The notes beneath the pieces were generated by a model, which saw only the letters and a program-made list of their open reading frames with translations, had not been told where the DNA came from and did no database searches. Of a DNA stretch of 64,000 nt, positions 8,549 through 16,584 are shown in pieces. The position numbers and the translations under genes are program-made. The stretch is from positions 1 to 64,000 of the forward strand of contig JBBDJG010000034.1 in NCBI GenBank assembly GCA_040880005.1. The letters are read 5' to 3'. This stretch comes from JBBDJG01 sp040880005 (GTDB lineage Bacteria; Actinomycetota; Thermoleophilia; Solirubrobacterales; JBBDJG01). Each line of letters starts with the position of its first letter. Position 1 is the first letter of the stretch.

Positions 8549-9399
8549 GCCGCCAGCGCCCGCTTGCGTAGCCTCTTGGCTATCTCGACCTGACGTTTGT
8601 CGGGGCCCTTCTTTTCGGGACCCGGTACCTCCAGCAGCACCGGCAATTCGCGGAAGCGCTTGTCGGAAAGAAACGCGACGATGCCCTGCTCGCCGATCTC
8701 GCCGTCACCGAGGTTCGCGTGACGGTCGCGATTGGAGCCAAGCGGCGTCATCGAATCGTTCAGGTGCAGCGCCATCAGCCGGTGCGTACCGAGGTCGCGC
8801 TCGCACTCGTCGATCACGGCGGCGCGCGCGGCCATGTCGCGAATCTCGTAGCCGGACGCGAGCAGATGGCACGAGTCGAGGCAAACGCCCGCGCGCTCGT
8901 CGGCGCCCGCCAGCTCCACGAGACGTCCCAGCTCTTCGAAGCTGCGTCCGATCGTGCCGCCGGCACCTGCGGTGTTCTCGAACAGCAGCGGGCAGCGCTC
9001 GGTTTGCGCCAACGCCTTGCCGCAGGCGGTGCCGATCATTTCGAGAGTCTTGTCGAGCGCGCGCTCCTTGCCGCTGCCGGGGTGCACGATCACGCCGCCG
9101 GCGCCGATCGCGTCGCCGACCCGCAGCGCGTGAGTCAGGGAGGCGAGTGACTTGCGGCGAACATCGGCATCGGTCGAAGCGACGTTGATCAAGTAGACGG
9201 CATGAATGAAGACCGATTCGACGGAACTGGCCGCCAGACGGTCGCGGAACCGTTCGAAGTCGGCCTCCGAATATGCGGTTGGACGCCACATGCGCGGGCT
9301 CTGGTTGAAGATCTGCATCGTCTCGCAGCCCAGCGCCTCGGCACGGTCGATTGCCTTTACCAGGCCGCCGGACGACGAGACGTGTGCGCCGATTAGCAT
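8545..9399 (-). CDS. nfo: endonuclease IV (AP endonuclease)
   Basis: A 284-residue apurinic/apyrimidinic endonuclease of base-excision repair, the usual Nfo length (E. coli 285). It opens with MLIGAHVSSSGG and FNQSPRMWRP, both family signatures. Further on are VIVHPGSGK, LLFENTAGAGGTIG, CLDSCHLLASGY and LHLNDSMTPLGSNRDRHANL, which supply the trinuclear zinc ligands (His, Glu, Asp). The frame is open well upstream, but homology starts at this ATG. It is divergent from gltX with only 9 bp between start codons. Confidence 0.95.
   Translation of the reverse strand: MLIGAHVSSSGGLVKAIDRAEALGCETMQIFNQSPRMWRPTAYSEADFERFRDRLAASSVESVFIHAVYLINVASTDADVRRKSLASLTHALRVGDAIGAGGVIVHPGSGKERALDKTLEMIGTACGKALAQTERCPLLFENTAGAGGTIGRSFEELGRLVELAGADERAGVCLDSCHLLASGYEIRDMAARAAVIDECERDLGTHRLMALHLNDSMTPLGSNRDRHANLGDGEIGEQGIVAFLSDKRFRELPVLLEVPGPEKKGPDKRQVEIAKRLRKRALAA
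9394..9399 (+). promoter_or_regulatory. -10 box of a leaderless gltX promoter
   Basis: TAGCAT lies 9 nt before the gltX ATG and overlaps the nfo start codon on the opposite strand. The gap between the two divergent starts is only 9 bp, so each gene's promoter must lie inside the other gene's coding sequence. Confidence 0.45.
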
Positions 9400-9408
9400 C
9401 TCGATGCG

Positions 9409-10812
9409 ATGAGTGGCTCTCCAGTACGCGTACGGTTTGCGCCCAGCCCGACCGGCGTCCTGCACATAGGCGGCGCGCGCACGGCACTCTACAACTGGGC
9501 GCTGGCCAAACAGGCCACCGACGGCTCGCTGATTCTGCGTATCGAGGACACCGATCGGGAGCGCTCGACCGACGAGGCTGTCGAGCAGATACTCGACGCG
9601 TTGCGCTGGCTCGGCCTCGACTGGGACGAGGGCCCTGTGCACCAGACCGCGCGCGAGCGCGACTACGAGGCCCGGCTCGAGCAGCTGCTCGAATCCGGGG
9701 CCGCATACTGGGACACGGCGACCTCGGACGACGTCAAGCGGCAAAAGGAAGGCGCCGAGGGCGCCGGCTACAGGGGAGAGCCGGTGAGCGGGGGCAGTCA
9801 CGGCGCCGCCGTCCGTCTGCGGGTGCCCGATGAGGGCACGACGATCGTGCGCGACCTGATCCGTGGCGAGTCGAGCTTCGAGAACCGCCTGCTGGACGAC
9901 TTCGTGATCGCGCGCGCGGACCGATCGCCGCTGTACAACTTCGCGGTCGCGGTTGACGACACCGACATGGGCATCACCGAGGTCGTGCGGGGCGAGGACC
10001 ATCTCTCAAATACGCCCCGCCAGCTCCTCGTGATGCAGGCCCTTGGCGCGCAGCCGCCCGAGTACGCGCACCTGCCCTTGCTGCACGGCACGGGCGGCAA
10101 GCCGCTTTCCAAGCGTCACGGCGCCGCCTCGGTCCAGGAGTTGCGCGACATCGGCTACCTGCCCGAGGCCGTGGTCAACTACCTCGCGCTACTCGGCTGG
10201 GGCTACGACGCCGAGACCACCTTCTTCTCGACCGACGAGTTGATCGAGAAGTTCTCGCTCGATCGGGTCTCGAAATCACCGGCCGTGTTCGACGAGCGCA
10301 AGCTCTCTTGGATGAACGGCCAGTACATCCGGCGCCTGACCGACGCGCAGCTCGCGACGAAGTTGGGCGTCTATCTCGAGCAGCGCGATCTCCCCGGGGC
10401 GATGGATCCCAGACTGGAGCAGGCGGCCGCCGCGGCGAGAGAGAAGCTGTCCACCTTGGGCGAGTTCCCGAAGCTGGCGGGTTTCGCCTTTGAGCCACAG
10501 ATCGAGATCGACCCCAAAGCGTGGAAGAAGGTGATCGGACGCGAGGGGGCGGGCGAGGCGCTCGAGCAATCGCGGGCCGCGCTGGCAGGCCTCGAGGGGT
10601 TCGATGAGCAGCAGATCGAAACGGCCTTGCAGGGGGTGGTCGCGCGGCTCGGGGCCAAGCCCGGAGCCGTGTACCAGCCGATTCGCGTGGCGATCACCGG
10701 ATCGACCGTTTCGGCGGGCATCTTCGAGAGCCTGGCGCTGCTGGGGCGCGACCAGTCCCTGGCGCGCCTGGACGCCGCCCTGGACCGTCTGCGGGCCTCA
10801 TCAACGGGTTGA
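9409..10812 (+). CDS. gltX: glutamyl-tRNA synthetase
   Basis: A 467-residue class I aminoacyl-tRNA synthetase that charges tRNA-Glu. The HIGH-type motif is in PSPTGVLHIGGAR (13-25). RIEDTDRERS is the family signature, and KPLSKRHG is the KMSKS equivalent. The helical anticodon-binding region forms the C-terminal third. Because gatCAB is encoded nearby at 22.2 kb, GltX may also charge tRNA-Gln for later amidation; this depends on whether GlnRS is absent from the genome. Confidence 0.96.
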   Translation: MSGSPVRVRFAPSPTGVLHIGGARTALYNWALAKQATDGSLILRIEDTDRERSTDEAVEQILDALRWLGLDWDEGPVHQTARERDYEARLEQLLESGAAYWDTATSDDVKRQKEGAEGAGYRGEPVSGGSHGAAVRLRVPDEGTTIVRDLIRGESSFENRLLDDFVIARADRSPLYNFAVAVDDTDMGITEVVRGEDHLSNTPRQLLVMQALGAQPPEYAHLPLLHGTGGKPLSKRHGAASVQELRDIGYLPEAVVNYLALLGWGYDAETTFFSTDELIEKFSLDRVSKSPAVFDERKLSWMNGQYIRRLTDAQLATKLGVYLEQRDLPGAMDPRLEQAAAAAREKLSTLGEFPKLAGFAFEPQIEIDPKAWKKVIGREGAGEALEQSRAALAGLEGFDEQQIETALQGVVARLGAKPGAVYQPIRVAITGSTVSAGIFESLALLGRDQSLARLDAALDRLRASSTG

Positions 10813-10876
10813 TCGGGCGTCTAGCCGCCGTCCAGCGGGCCGCGGGCCGCCTAAACGTCTAATCCCCCGCAATGGG

Positions 10877-10903
10877 TCAACTGATCGTCTATTGCTGCCG
10901 ATA
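10877..10903 (+). promoter_or_regulatory. possible FliA (sigma-28)-type promoter
   Basis: TCAA (10877-10880), 16 nt, then GCCGATA (10897-10903). The classical motility sigma consensus is TAAA-N15-GCCGATAA. It lies 44 bp upstream of the HDOD-LuxR gene, which has its own ribosome-binding site. The 1-nt spacing difference and the lack of any flagellar gene in the window keep confidence low. Confidence 0.35.
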
Positions 10904-10947
10904 CTGCCCCTACGAATGTCCAGCAGCCGCCATGCAAGGAAGCGATA

Positions 10948-12048
10948 ATGGCAACTAGACCACAGAAGCAAAAAATAGCCGCAGCGCCCCCAGCACGGGA
11001 AGCCACGGGAGCTGCCGATCAGGCCAAGAAGTACAACGAGGGCCACGGACGCCGGCTGACGGCCGCGTTCGAAGCGCTCGAGGCGTTCCCCGCCCTCGCC
11101 GAGTCGCGCAAGCGCGTGCTCACGGTGGTCGGGCAGGAGCAGCCATCAGTGGCCGAGATGGTCGCTGCGATCGAGTCGGACGTCGCGCTCGTGATCGCGG
11201 TCATGCGGCTGGCCAACAAGCATGCCGAAAGCCGCGGCAAGGTAAGAAGCGTTCCGCAGGCGATCGAGGTCTTGACGCCGGCTGGCGTCGAGGCGCTGAT
11301 CGGCTCGACGAAGACTTTCGACTTCTTCGAGCGCACACCGTTGTGGGACGCAGCTCCTGAGCGCTTCCGCTTGCACGCGGTCGCGACGCAGCGGGCGGCC
11401 GACCGGCTCGGCGTACGGATCGACTTTCCCGATCGTGACGAGCTGCTGATCTCGTCGCTGCTGCACGACATCGGAAAGCTGGTTCTCGTACAGGCATATC
11501 CGGGCTATCCCGGGCAGATACACACCACAGCGAAGACGCCCGAGCAGCGCATCCATGCCGAGCGCCGCGAGCTGGGTATAGATCACGCCCTCGTGGGAGG
11601 GGTCATGGCGCGCAGATGGGGGCTGCCACAGCAACTGGCGTCTGCGATCGAGCATCACCACGCCGACGAGGTGACGGGCGAGCCGGCACTCGTGCGCCTC
11701 GCCGACATGCTGGCCCACTACGCTCAGGGACAGGCCGTGGCACCCGACCAGCTTCTGGCGGTCGCGCGGCAAGTGGGCCTCGGGCCGCAGGACCTCAGGG
11801 AGGTCCTGTTCGAACTGCCAGGCCCTCCGCCCGATCGCAGACGCTCGACCTCTCCGTGCCCACTCTCGGCGCGAGAGTTGGAAGTGCTGCGTCGCCTGGC
11901 CGAGGGGAAGGTCTACAAGCAGATTGCGCTCGAGCTGGGGCTTTCGACCAGCACGGTGCGTACTCACCTGCACAACGTGTATGGCAAGCTCGGCGCCGTG
12001 GATCGCGCTCAGGCCGTGCTGATGGCCACCGAGCGCGGCTGGCTGTAG
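10948..12048 (+). CDS. HDOD-domain signalling protein with C-terminal LuxR helix-turn-helix
   Basis: A 366-residue cytoplasmic regulator. Residues ~35-275 form an HDOD domain, a catalytically variable relative of HD phosphohydrolases. This copy keeps HDIGK at 173-177 and a later EHHH, so hydrolase activity is possible. Residues ~300-366 form a LuxR/GerE DNA-binding domain (LSARELEVLRRLAEG, then STVRTHLHNVYGKLG). The pairing implies a signal-responsive transcription factor. The ATG has AAGGAAG upstream. A FliA-like promoter at 10877 hints at motility or chemotaxis regulation, an inference only. Confidence 0.85.
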   Translation: MATRPQKQKIAAAPPAREATGAADQAKKYNEGHGRRLTAAFEALEAFPALAESRKRVLTVVGQEQPSVAEMVAAIESDVALVIAVMRLANKHAESRGKVRSVPQAIEVLTPAGVEALIGSTKTFDFFERTPLWDAAPERFRLHAVATQRAADRLGVRIDFPDRDELLISSLLHDIGKLVLVQAYPGYPGQIHTTAKTPEQRIHAERRELGIDHALVGGVMARRWGLPQQLASAIEHHHADEVTGEPALVRLADMLAHYAQGQAVAPDQLLAVARQVGLGPQDLREVLFELPGPPPDRRRSTSPCPLSARELEVLRRLAEGKVYKQIALELGLSTSTVRTHLHNVYGKLGAVDRAQAVLMATERGWL

Positions 12049-12082
12049 CGACCGCCGCCACCTGCATGATTGATGGTTGACG

Positions 12083-12298
12083 GTGGCCGAGCAGAGCATC
12101 CAAGAGAAGCAGTTCGACCTCCTCTACCAGGAGTTGCGTCGTGTGGCCGACAGTCTCGAGGCATTGCAGGCTCGGATGTCGGTGCTCGAGAACATCCCGG
12201 GCGCGGTCCATGAGCTATCGCGGTTGAACGGGACGCTCGAGTCGCTCGCCTACGCTGCCCTCGGTCGCGAAGGCCCGACCCTTCGCCGGCGCGCGTAG
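12083..12298 (+). CDS. small coiled-coil protein
   Basis: About 71 residues with a heptad-like pattern (QEKQFDLLYQELRRVADSLE, then LQARMSVLENI), predicted to form a coiled coil; no domain recognised. The start is uncertain (GTG 12083, or TTG 12077 six bases upstream). It follows the HDOD-LuxR gene by 34 bp on the same strand, so it may be a partner. Its last ~49 bp overlap the 3' end of the convergent vanZ-like gene. Confidence 0.5.
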   Translation: MAEQSIQEKQFDLLYQELRRVADSLEALQARMSVLENIPGAVHELSRLNGTLESLAYAALGREGPTLRRRA

Positions 12299-12678
12299 GC
12301 CAGCGCCAGTAGCGCGGCGATCGCCATGCCGATCGCGTCGATCGCCACGTCACGTGGTGCACCGTGCCGTCCGGCGACGAACTGCTGGTGGAACTCGTCC
12401 GAGGCCGCATAGGCCAGTGTCAGGCACAACGCGCCCGCGATCACCGCGCCGACCCTCCAGCGGGGCAGCAGGCCGCGCAGCGCCCGCATCCAGCACAACG
12501 CCAGCAGCATGTATTCGAACGTGTGGAACGTCTTGCGGGCAAGCGTCTCCCAGAAACCCTGGGTCGGAACCAGGTTGGGCTGGGCCGACAGAAAGAAGAT
12601 CACGGCCATCACCGCCAGCGGCGGGGCCACGAGCGATGCGACCTGGCCGAGGCTAGACTTGCTGTCGATTCCAATCAT
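12250..12678 (-). CDS. VanZ-like integral membrane protein
   Basis: A 142-residue protein of the VanZ-like family with about four transmembrane helices. Conserved features include FHTFEYMLLALCW, the loop SDEFHQQFV and the DVAIDAIG segment, all typical of the family. VanZ of enterococci gives low-level teicoplanin resistance; chromosomal homologues have no defined role. It is divergent from the Rrf2 regulator with 38 bp between starts. Confidence 0.8.
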   Translation of the reverse strand: MIGIDSKSSLGQVASLVAPPLAVMAVIFFLSAQPNLVPTQGFWETLARKTFHTFEYMLLALCWMRALRGLLPRWRVGAVIAGALCLTLAYAASDEFHQQFVAGRHGAPRDVAIDAIGMAIAALLALAYARRRRVGPSRPRAA

Positions 12679-12716
12679 GAGTACCGCGAAACATCGTAGA
12701 GGGCGCGCATGAGGCG

Positions 12717-13139
12717 ATGATCACCATCACGGCCAAGTCACAGTACGCGGTGCGCGCGCTGGCGGAGCTGGCGCGGATGGGTGCGCTACCCGGCGAGAAG
12801 CCGGTGCCGATCGCCGAGCTGGCGCGCCGGCGCGAGATCCCGTTGCAGTTCCTCGAGCAGCTCTTCGCGACCCTGCGCCGGGCGGGCGTGCTGCAAAGCC
12901 AGCGTGGAGTCAAGGGTGGCTACACGTTCGTGAATCCGCCCTCGGAGCTGACCGTGCTCGATGTCGTCCAGCTGCTCGACGGCGAGGTCGGCGTCGAGAT
13001 CAACCCGAGCGCGGCGAATACCCACGGCGTGTGGACCGATGCGGTCAAGTCGCTGCGCAACGTGCTCAGCAACACCACGATCGCCGACGTGGTCAGCGAA
13101 GAAGCCCAGGCCGCCGGGGCGCAGATGTACTACATTTAG
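12717..13139 (+). CDS. Rrf2-family transcriptional regulator (CymR-like)
   Basis: A 140-residue winged-helix regulator. The N-terminal motif ITAKSQYAVRALAELA and the wing RGVKGGYTF are classic Rrf2 features. It contains no cysteine, so it cannot hold an Fe-S cluster through the three Cys used by IscR or NsrR. In that respect it resembles CymR, the cysteine-metabolism repressor. The cysK-E1-cysE cassette begins 1.7 kb downstream on the same strand, separated by two unrelated genes, which makes control of cysteine synthesis a reasonable guess. Confidence 0.88.
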   Translation: MITITAKSQYAVRALAELARMGALPGEKPVPIAELARRREIPLQFLEQLFATLRRAGVLQSQRGVKGGYTFVNPPSELTVLDVVQLLDGEVGVEINPSAANTHGVWTDAVKSLRNVLSNTTIADVVSEEAQAAGAQMYYI

Positions 13140-13277
13140 CTAGTAGCGGTCGGGGCCCATCCGGGGGGATCGCAAGTGGAAATCTCGGCCGAGACTCGCT
13201 CGAAACCCCCGCAAGCCCCTGTTAATTGTCGCGCAACTGTCGCGCACTCATGTCGGGCAGTCATGGCCACGGCGCTC

Positions 13278-13670
13278 CTACTTCTTACGGGCGTACTGAT
13301 GCAGCCATACATGACCCCACAGGGTAACGGCGATGATTGCCACGCCGAGCAGGCCAGTGTTTGAGTCATCGAAGCACGGCTCTGCGTCAATGCACGGTTG
13401 CCCGGCGAGCACAACCATCAAGGACAGCACGCAACCTCCCACCAGGAGCAGGTTGGCGCAGAGAGCGATCGTCCAGATGCGTGCAGCTCGTCTCGTCATG
13501 GCAGGATCTGTCTGAACCTTGCGGCTAAACAGATGCGAGCCCAACCCCACCCCTTCTAGGAAAAGTCGCAACACTGCATAGCCTGCCACGATGCCGACGA
13601 TCCAATAGGCCGGTGTTGCGGAGTTACTCAAAACGGGGTACCCGCTACTGATTCGGCTGTCTGCTGACAT
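13278..13670 (-). CDS. hypothetical membrane protein
   Basis: About 130 residues with three predicted transmembrane stretches (after AYW, around residue 25; around ALCANLLLVGGCVLSLMVVL; and near GVAIIAVTLWGHVWL) and a Lys-rich C-terminus. A cysteine pair (QPCIDAEPCF) lies in the loop before the last helix and could form a disulfide if outside. No family is recognised. The start is uncertain (ATG 13670 or TTG 13691), and neither has a clear ribosome-binding site. Base composition is slightly lower in GC than its neighbours, so recent acquisition is possible. Confidence 0.6.
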   Translation of the reverse strand: MSADSRISSGYPVLSNSATPAYWIVGIVAGYAVLRLFLEGVGLGSHLFSRKVQTDPAMTRRAARIWTIALCANLLLVGGCVLSLMVVLAGQPCIDAEPCFDDSNTGLLGVAIIAVTLWGHVWLHQYARKK

Positions 13671-13955
13671 CCTTGACTGTCGCACGGGCAAACGCTTGGG
13701 CCATACTCGGCCTCGGAGACGGCGCTTCCTAGATCAAATACGCGTGCGTACTACATCTGACTCGGCGCGGACCGCCTCGATTGCCCATTGCATGGCGGTT
13801 CGATGTGCCCGCAACGCTTCGTGCGAAGCGAAACCCGCAAGTAGCGCACCGGAATCGGGATTCGGTTAGGGTTTCCCCCAGAATCGATTCGACCAACTCG
13901 GTGGGTTCGTTTGCAGCGTAGTGAGCCGCCCCCGAGGACCGGAGGAGGAAACCAA

Positions 13956-14720
13956 GTGCGAAAGCTGTTTATTTTCACTGGCGCGCTGGCGGCCCTCGGT
14001 GGCCTTGCTGTAATGGCGCAAGCCGAGATCATCCAGACGTTCACCATCTCTACGCCGCCTGCCAAGGCCGGCAAGCCGATCGCGTTCAATGTGACCGAGA
14101 CGACTTCCGACAGCGCCGGGCCGGGCGTTCAACCGCCCCCGTTGCGTCAGCAGATCATCCGCATCAACAAGGGCGGACAGTACAACGGCCAGTTCTTCCC
14201 ACGCTGCGACAAGCAGGAGCTCTTGGACAAGACCACCTGTCCGGCGGGCTCGAAGATCGGGACCGGGAACGGCACGGGTGTGGCGCTACCGATCGTGCCG
14301 TCCGTGAGCGCAACGCTGACCCTATGGAACGGCGAGAAGCAGAGCGGCCACAACACCGTTTACGTCTACGCGGTTCCGGACCTCGGCCCGAACTTCGTCA
14401 CCATCGGCGAGGTCTACAAGCAGCCGAAGGGCGCGTTCGACTACAAGCTCGACTTCAAGATCGATCCGATTCAGACGTTGCCGGGTGCGCCTGACGCGTC
14501 GGTGACGTCAGTCAACACGAAGACGCCGATCAAGAAGGCCCCGGCGAAGCTCAGCCGCGCGAGCACGAGTAAGAAGAAGAAAAAGCCGGCGAAGTACCTG
14601 ACCGTCGCGCCGAAGAAGTGCACCGGCAAGTGGGTCGGCGAGTCCGAGTTCCACTACCAGGTAACGGGCGGGCCGGAGATCGTCAAGACCGTTCAGGGTC
14701 AGGTGACTTGCAAGAAATAA
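13956..14720 (+). CDS. secreted protein of unknown function
   Basis: A 254-residue exported protein. Residues 1-22 form a clear signal peptide (MRKLFIF, a hydrophobic core, cleavage after AQA). The mature part is beta-rich with a cysteine pair around FPRCDKQELLDKTTCP and another near the C-terminus (KKCTGKW, VTCKK). A Lys/Ser/Pro-rich linker with a run of lysines (residues ~205-222) separates the two parts. The GTG start at 13956 follows a strong GGAGGAGG; the frame is open upstream but lacks a better start. No family is recognised. Confidence 0.75.
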   Translation: MRKLFIFTGALAALGGLAVMAQAEIIQTFTISTPPAKAGKPIAFNVTETTSDSAGPGVQPPPLRQQIIRINKGGQYNGQFFPRCDKQELLDKTTCPAGSKIGTGNGTGVALPIVPSVSATLTLWNGEKQSGHNTVYVYAVPDLGPNFVTIGEVYKQPKGAFDYKLDFKIDPIQTLPGAPDASVTSVNTKTPIKKAPAKLSRASTSKKKKKPAKYLTVAPKKCTGKWVGESEFHYQVTGGPEIVKTVQGQVTCKK

Positions 14721-14801
14721 TGATTCCAACTTTTCCTTAGCCGGAAAAGTCGGGAGCTCCAAGGGCTCGGACAACAACCCGGAGCCCACACCAACCTGGT
14801 G

Positions 14802-14828
14802 CAATAGCCGCCGCCAAGGCGGCTATTG
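14802..14828 (+). terminator. strong hairpin between the secreted protein gene and cysK
   Basis: CAATAGCCGCC, a 5-nt loop GCCAA, then GGCGGCTATTG: an 11-bp perfect stem ending 8 bp before the cysK ATG. It probably terminates the upstream transcript. There is no long T tract, so a role in cysK regulation is also possible. Confidence 0.6.
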
Positions 14829-14836
14829 TGCATTCA

Positions 14837-15778
14837 ATGACCGGAAATCCCACCGGAATTGCGCAGAATGTCGCCGAGCTGGTCGGCGACACCCCGATGA
14901 TCGCTTTCCCGAAGCTCTGTGAGGGCGAGGCGGGCGAGGTGGTCGGCAAGCTCGAGGCGTGCAACCCGGCCGGGTCGGTCAAAGACAGGATTGGCGTGGC
15001 GATGATCGAGACAGCCGAGGAGCGGGGAACGATCGAGCCTGGCAAGACGACCGTGATCGAGTCGACGTCGGGCAACACGGGAATCGCGCTCGCGTTCGTC
15101 TGCGCGGCAAAGGGATACAGGCTCATTCTGACGATGCCGCAGGGAATGTCACGCGAACGCGAGTCGCTGTTGCGGCTCTACGGTGCCGAGGTGATAGTCA
15201 CCGAGTCGATGGGCGGCATGCACGAGGCGGTCGATGCGGCGAACAAGCTCGCTGCGGAAATCGGCGACTCGTTCGTGCCGGACCAGTTCGCGAATCCGGC
15301 CAACCCGGAGGTGCACCGCCGCACGACGGTCGAGGAGATCTGGCGCGATACCGACGGAAAGGTGGACGCCTTCGTGGCGGGCGTAGGCACCGGCGGAACG
15401 ATCACGGGTGTGGGCGAGGTTCTGAAGCAACGCAATCCAGATGTTCGGATCGTGGCGGTCGAGCCGGCGGGCTCACCGGTGCTCTCGGGCGGAAAGCCGG
15501 GGCCGCACCGTATTCAGGGCATCGGCGCCGGCTTCGTGCCAAAGGTGCTCAACCGCGACGTGATCGACGAAATCGTCCAGGTCAGCGACGATGACGCTGT
15601 CGAGACGGCGCGCGCCCTTGCGGCGCGCGAGGGAGTCTCGGCCGGTATTTCGACAGGGGCCAACGTGTGGGCAGCCTTGGGGGTGGCCCGCAGGCCCGAG
15701 TTCCGCGGGGCACGCGTCGTGACCGTCGTTTGCGACGCCGGTGAACGCTACGTCTCCACGCCCTTCTTCGCGCCCTGA
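14837..15778 (+). CDS. cysK: cysteine synthase (O-acetylserine sulfhydrylase)
   Basis: A 313-residue PLP enzyme that joins O-acetylserine and sulfide to make cysteine. The PLP lysine is Lys49 in NPAGSVKDRIG. The substrate loop is TSGNTG, and the phosphate-binding loop is GVGTGGTITG. ATG 14837 was preferred to GTG 14828, which lies inside a hairpin. It is followed by the ThiF-like gene (50-bp gap) and cysE, giving a compact cysteine cassette. Confidence 0.94.
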   Translation: MTGNPTGIAQNVAELVGDTPMIAFPKLCEGEAGEVVGKLEACNPAGSVKDRIGVAMIETAEERGTIEPGKTTVIESTSGNTGIALAFVCAAKGYRLILTMPQGMSRERESLLRLYGAEVIVTESMGGMHEAVDAANKLAAEIGDSFVPDQFANPANPEVHRRTTVEEIWRDTDGKVDAFVAGVGTGGTITGVGEVLKQRNPDVRIVAVEPAGSPVLSGGKPGPHRIQGIGAGFVPKVLNRDVIDEIVQVSDDDAVETARALAAREGVSAGISTGANVWAALGVARRPEFRGARVVTVVCDAGERYVSTPFFAP

Positions 15779-15828
15779 GGCAGGCGGCTTTTCCAGACAC
15801 GGGGGCACCGTGGCGTACCCTTATCCGT

Positions 15829-16584
15829 ATGGAAGCGGAGCTGTCCGACATCGAGCGCAAGCGCTACTCGGCGCAGATCGCTGCCGGTGGCTTTGGGCTG
15901 GCCGGCCAGCAAAAGCTCGCGCAGGCACGGGCCCTGGTTGTCGGCGCGGGTCGCGTCGGCAGCACCGTGGCGGCGCAGCTCGCCTCGGCCGGCACGGGGT
16001 ATCTGGGCGTGGCGGACGGCGAGACGATTGCCGACGCCGACCTCGCCTCGCAGTCGATGCATTTCACGCTCGACCTGGGCGCGAGCAAGGCCGACAGCGT
16101 TGCGGCGAAGCTGGGAGTGTTGAACCCGCAGGTTCAGGTCGACAGCTTTCCCGTGGAGGTGACGCCGGACAACTGTGAGGCGATCGTGGCCGGCCACGAC
16201 CTGGTCGTGACATGTGTCGGCGACCGGGCGACCAGGCTGCTCGTGAACGACGCCTGCGTGGCCGCCGGGATTCTCCTGGTCGACTGCGTGGCGGGCGGCG
16301 CTCGCGGTGCGGTGCAACCGATCGACCCTGGCCGCAGCGCATGCCTTCGCTGTTCGGCCTTCGAGGCGAGCGACGCCGGCGCGACGCCGGCACTTGCCGC
16401 GGCGGTTGGCGCGCTGGGTGCGATCGAGGCTGTGAAGTTGATGTCGCGCACGGGCGTGGCGTCGATCGCGCGGATCGAGCTGGACGTGGCCGCCGGCTCG
16501 ATCGAACTCCCGCCGCTCGCTCGCGACGAATGCTGCGAGGTTTGCGAGTCTGCCGCGCAGCTGGGGCAAGAGGTGCACGCATGA
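15829..16584 (+). CDS. ThiF/MoeB-family E1-like adenylyltransferase
   Basis: A 251-residue member of the ThiF/MoeB/HesA family, which adenylates the C-terminus of a sulfur-carrier protein. The N-terminal ERKRYSAQIA and the nucleotide loop GAGRVGS (39-45) are typical. Two CxxC pairs (CLRC and CEVC) form the expected zinc site. Sitting between cysK and cysE, it may activate a sulfur carrier for cysteine synthesis (as in CysO/MoeZ systems). No ThiS/CysO-like carrier is encoded in the window, so that role is inferred. Its stop overlaps the cysE start (ATGA). Confidence 0.85.
   Translation: MEAELSDIERKRYSAQIAAGGFGLAGQQKLAQARALVVGAGRVGSTVAAQLASAGTGYLGVADGETIADADLASQSMHFTLDLGASKADSVAAKLGVLNPQVQVDSFPVEVTPDNCEAIVAGHDLVVTCVGDRATRLLVNDACVAAGILLVDCVAGGARGAVQPIDPGRSACLRCSAFEASDAGATPALAAAVGALGAIEAVKLMSRTGVASIARIELDVAAGSIELPPLARDECCEVCESAAQLGQEVHA

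Noticed and set aside
9400..10002. N-terminal extension of nfo to 485 residues
   Set aside because: The extra part is antisense to gltX and has no homology; Nfo starts at 9399.
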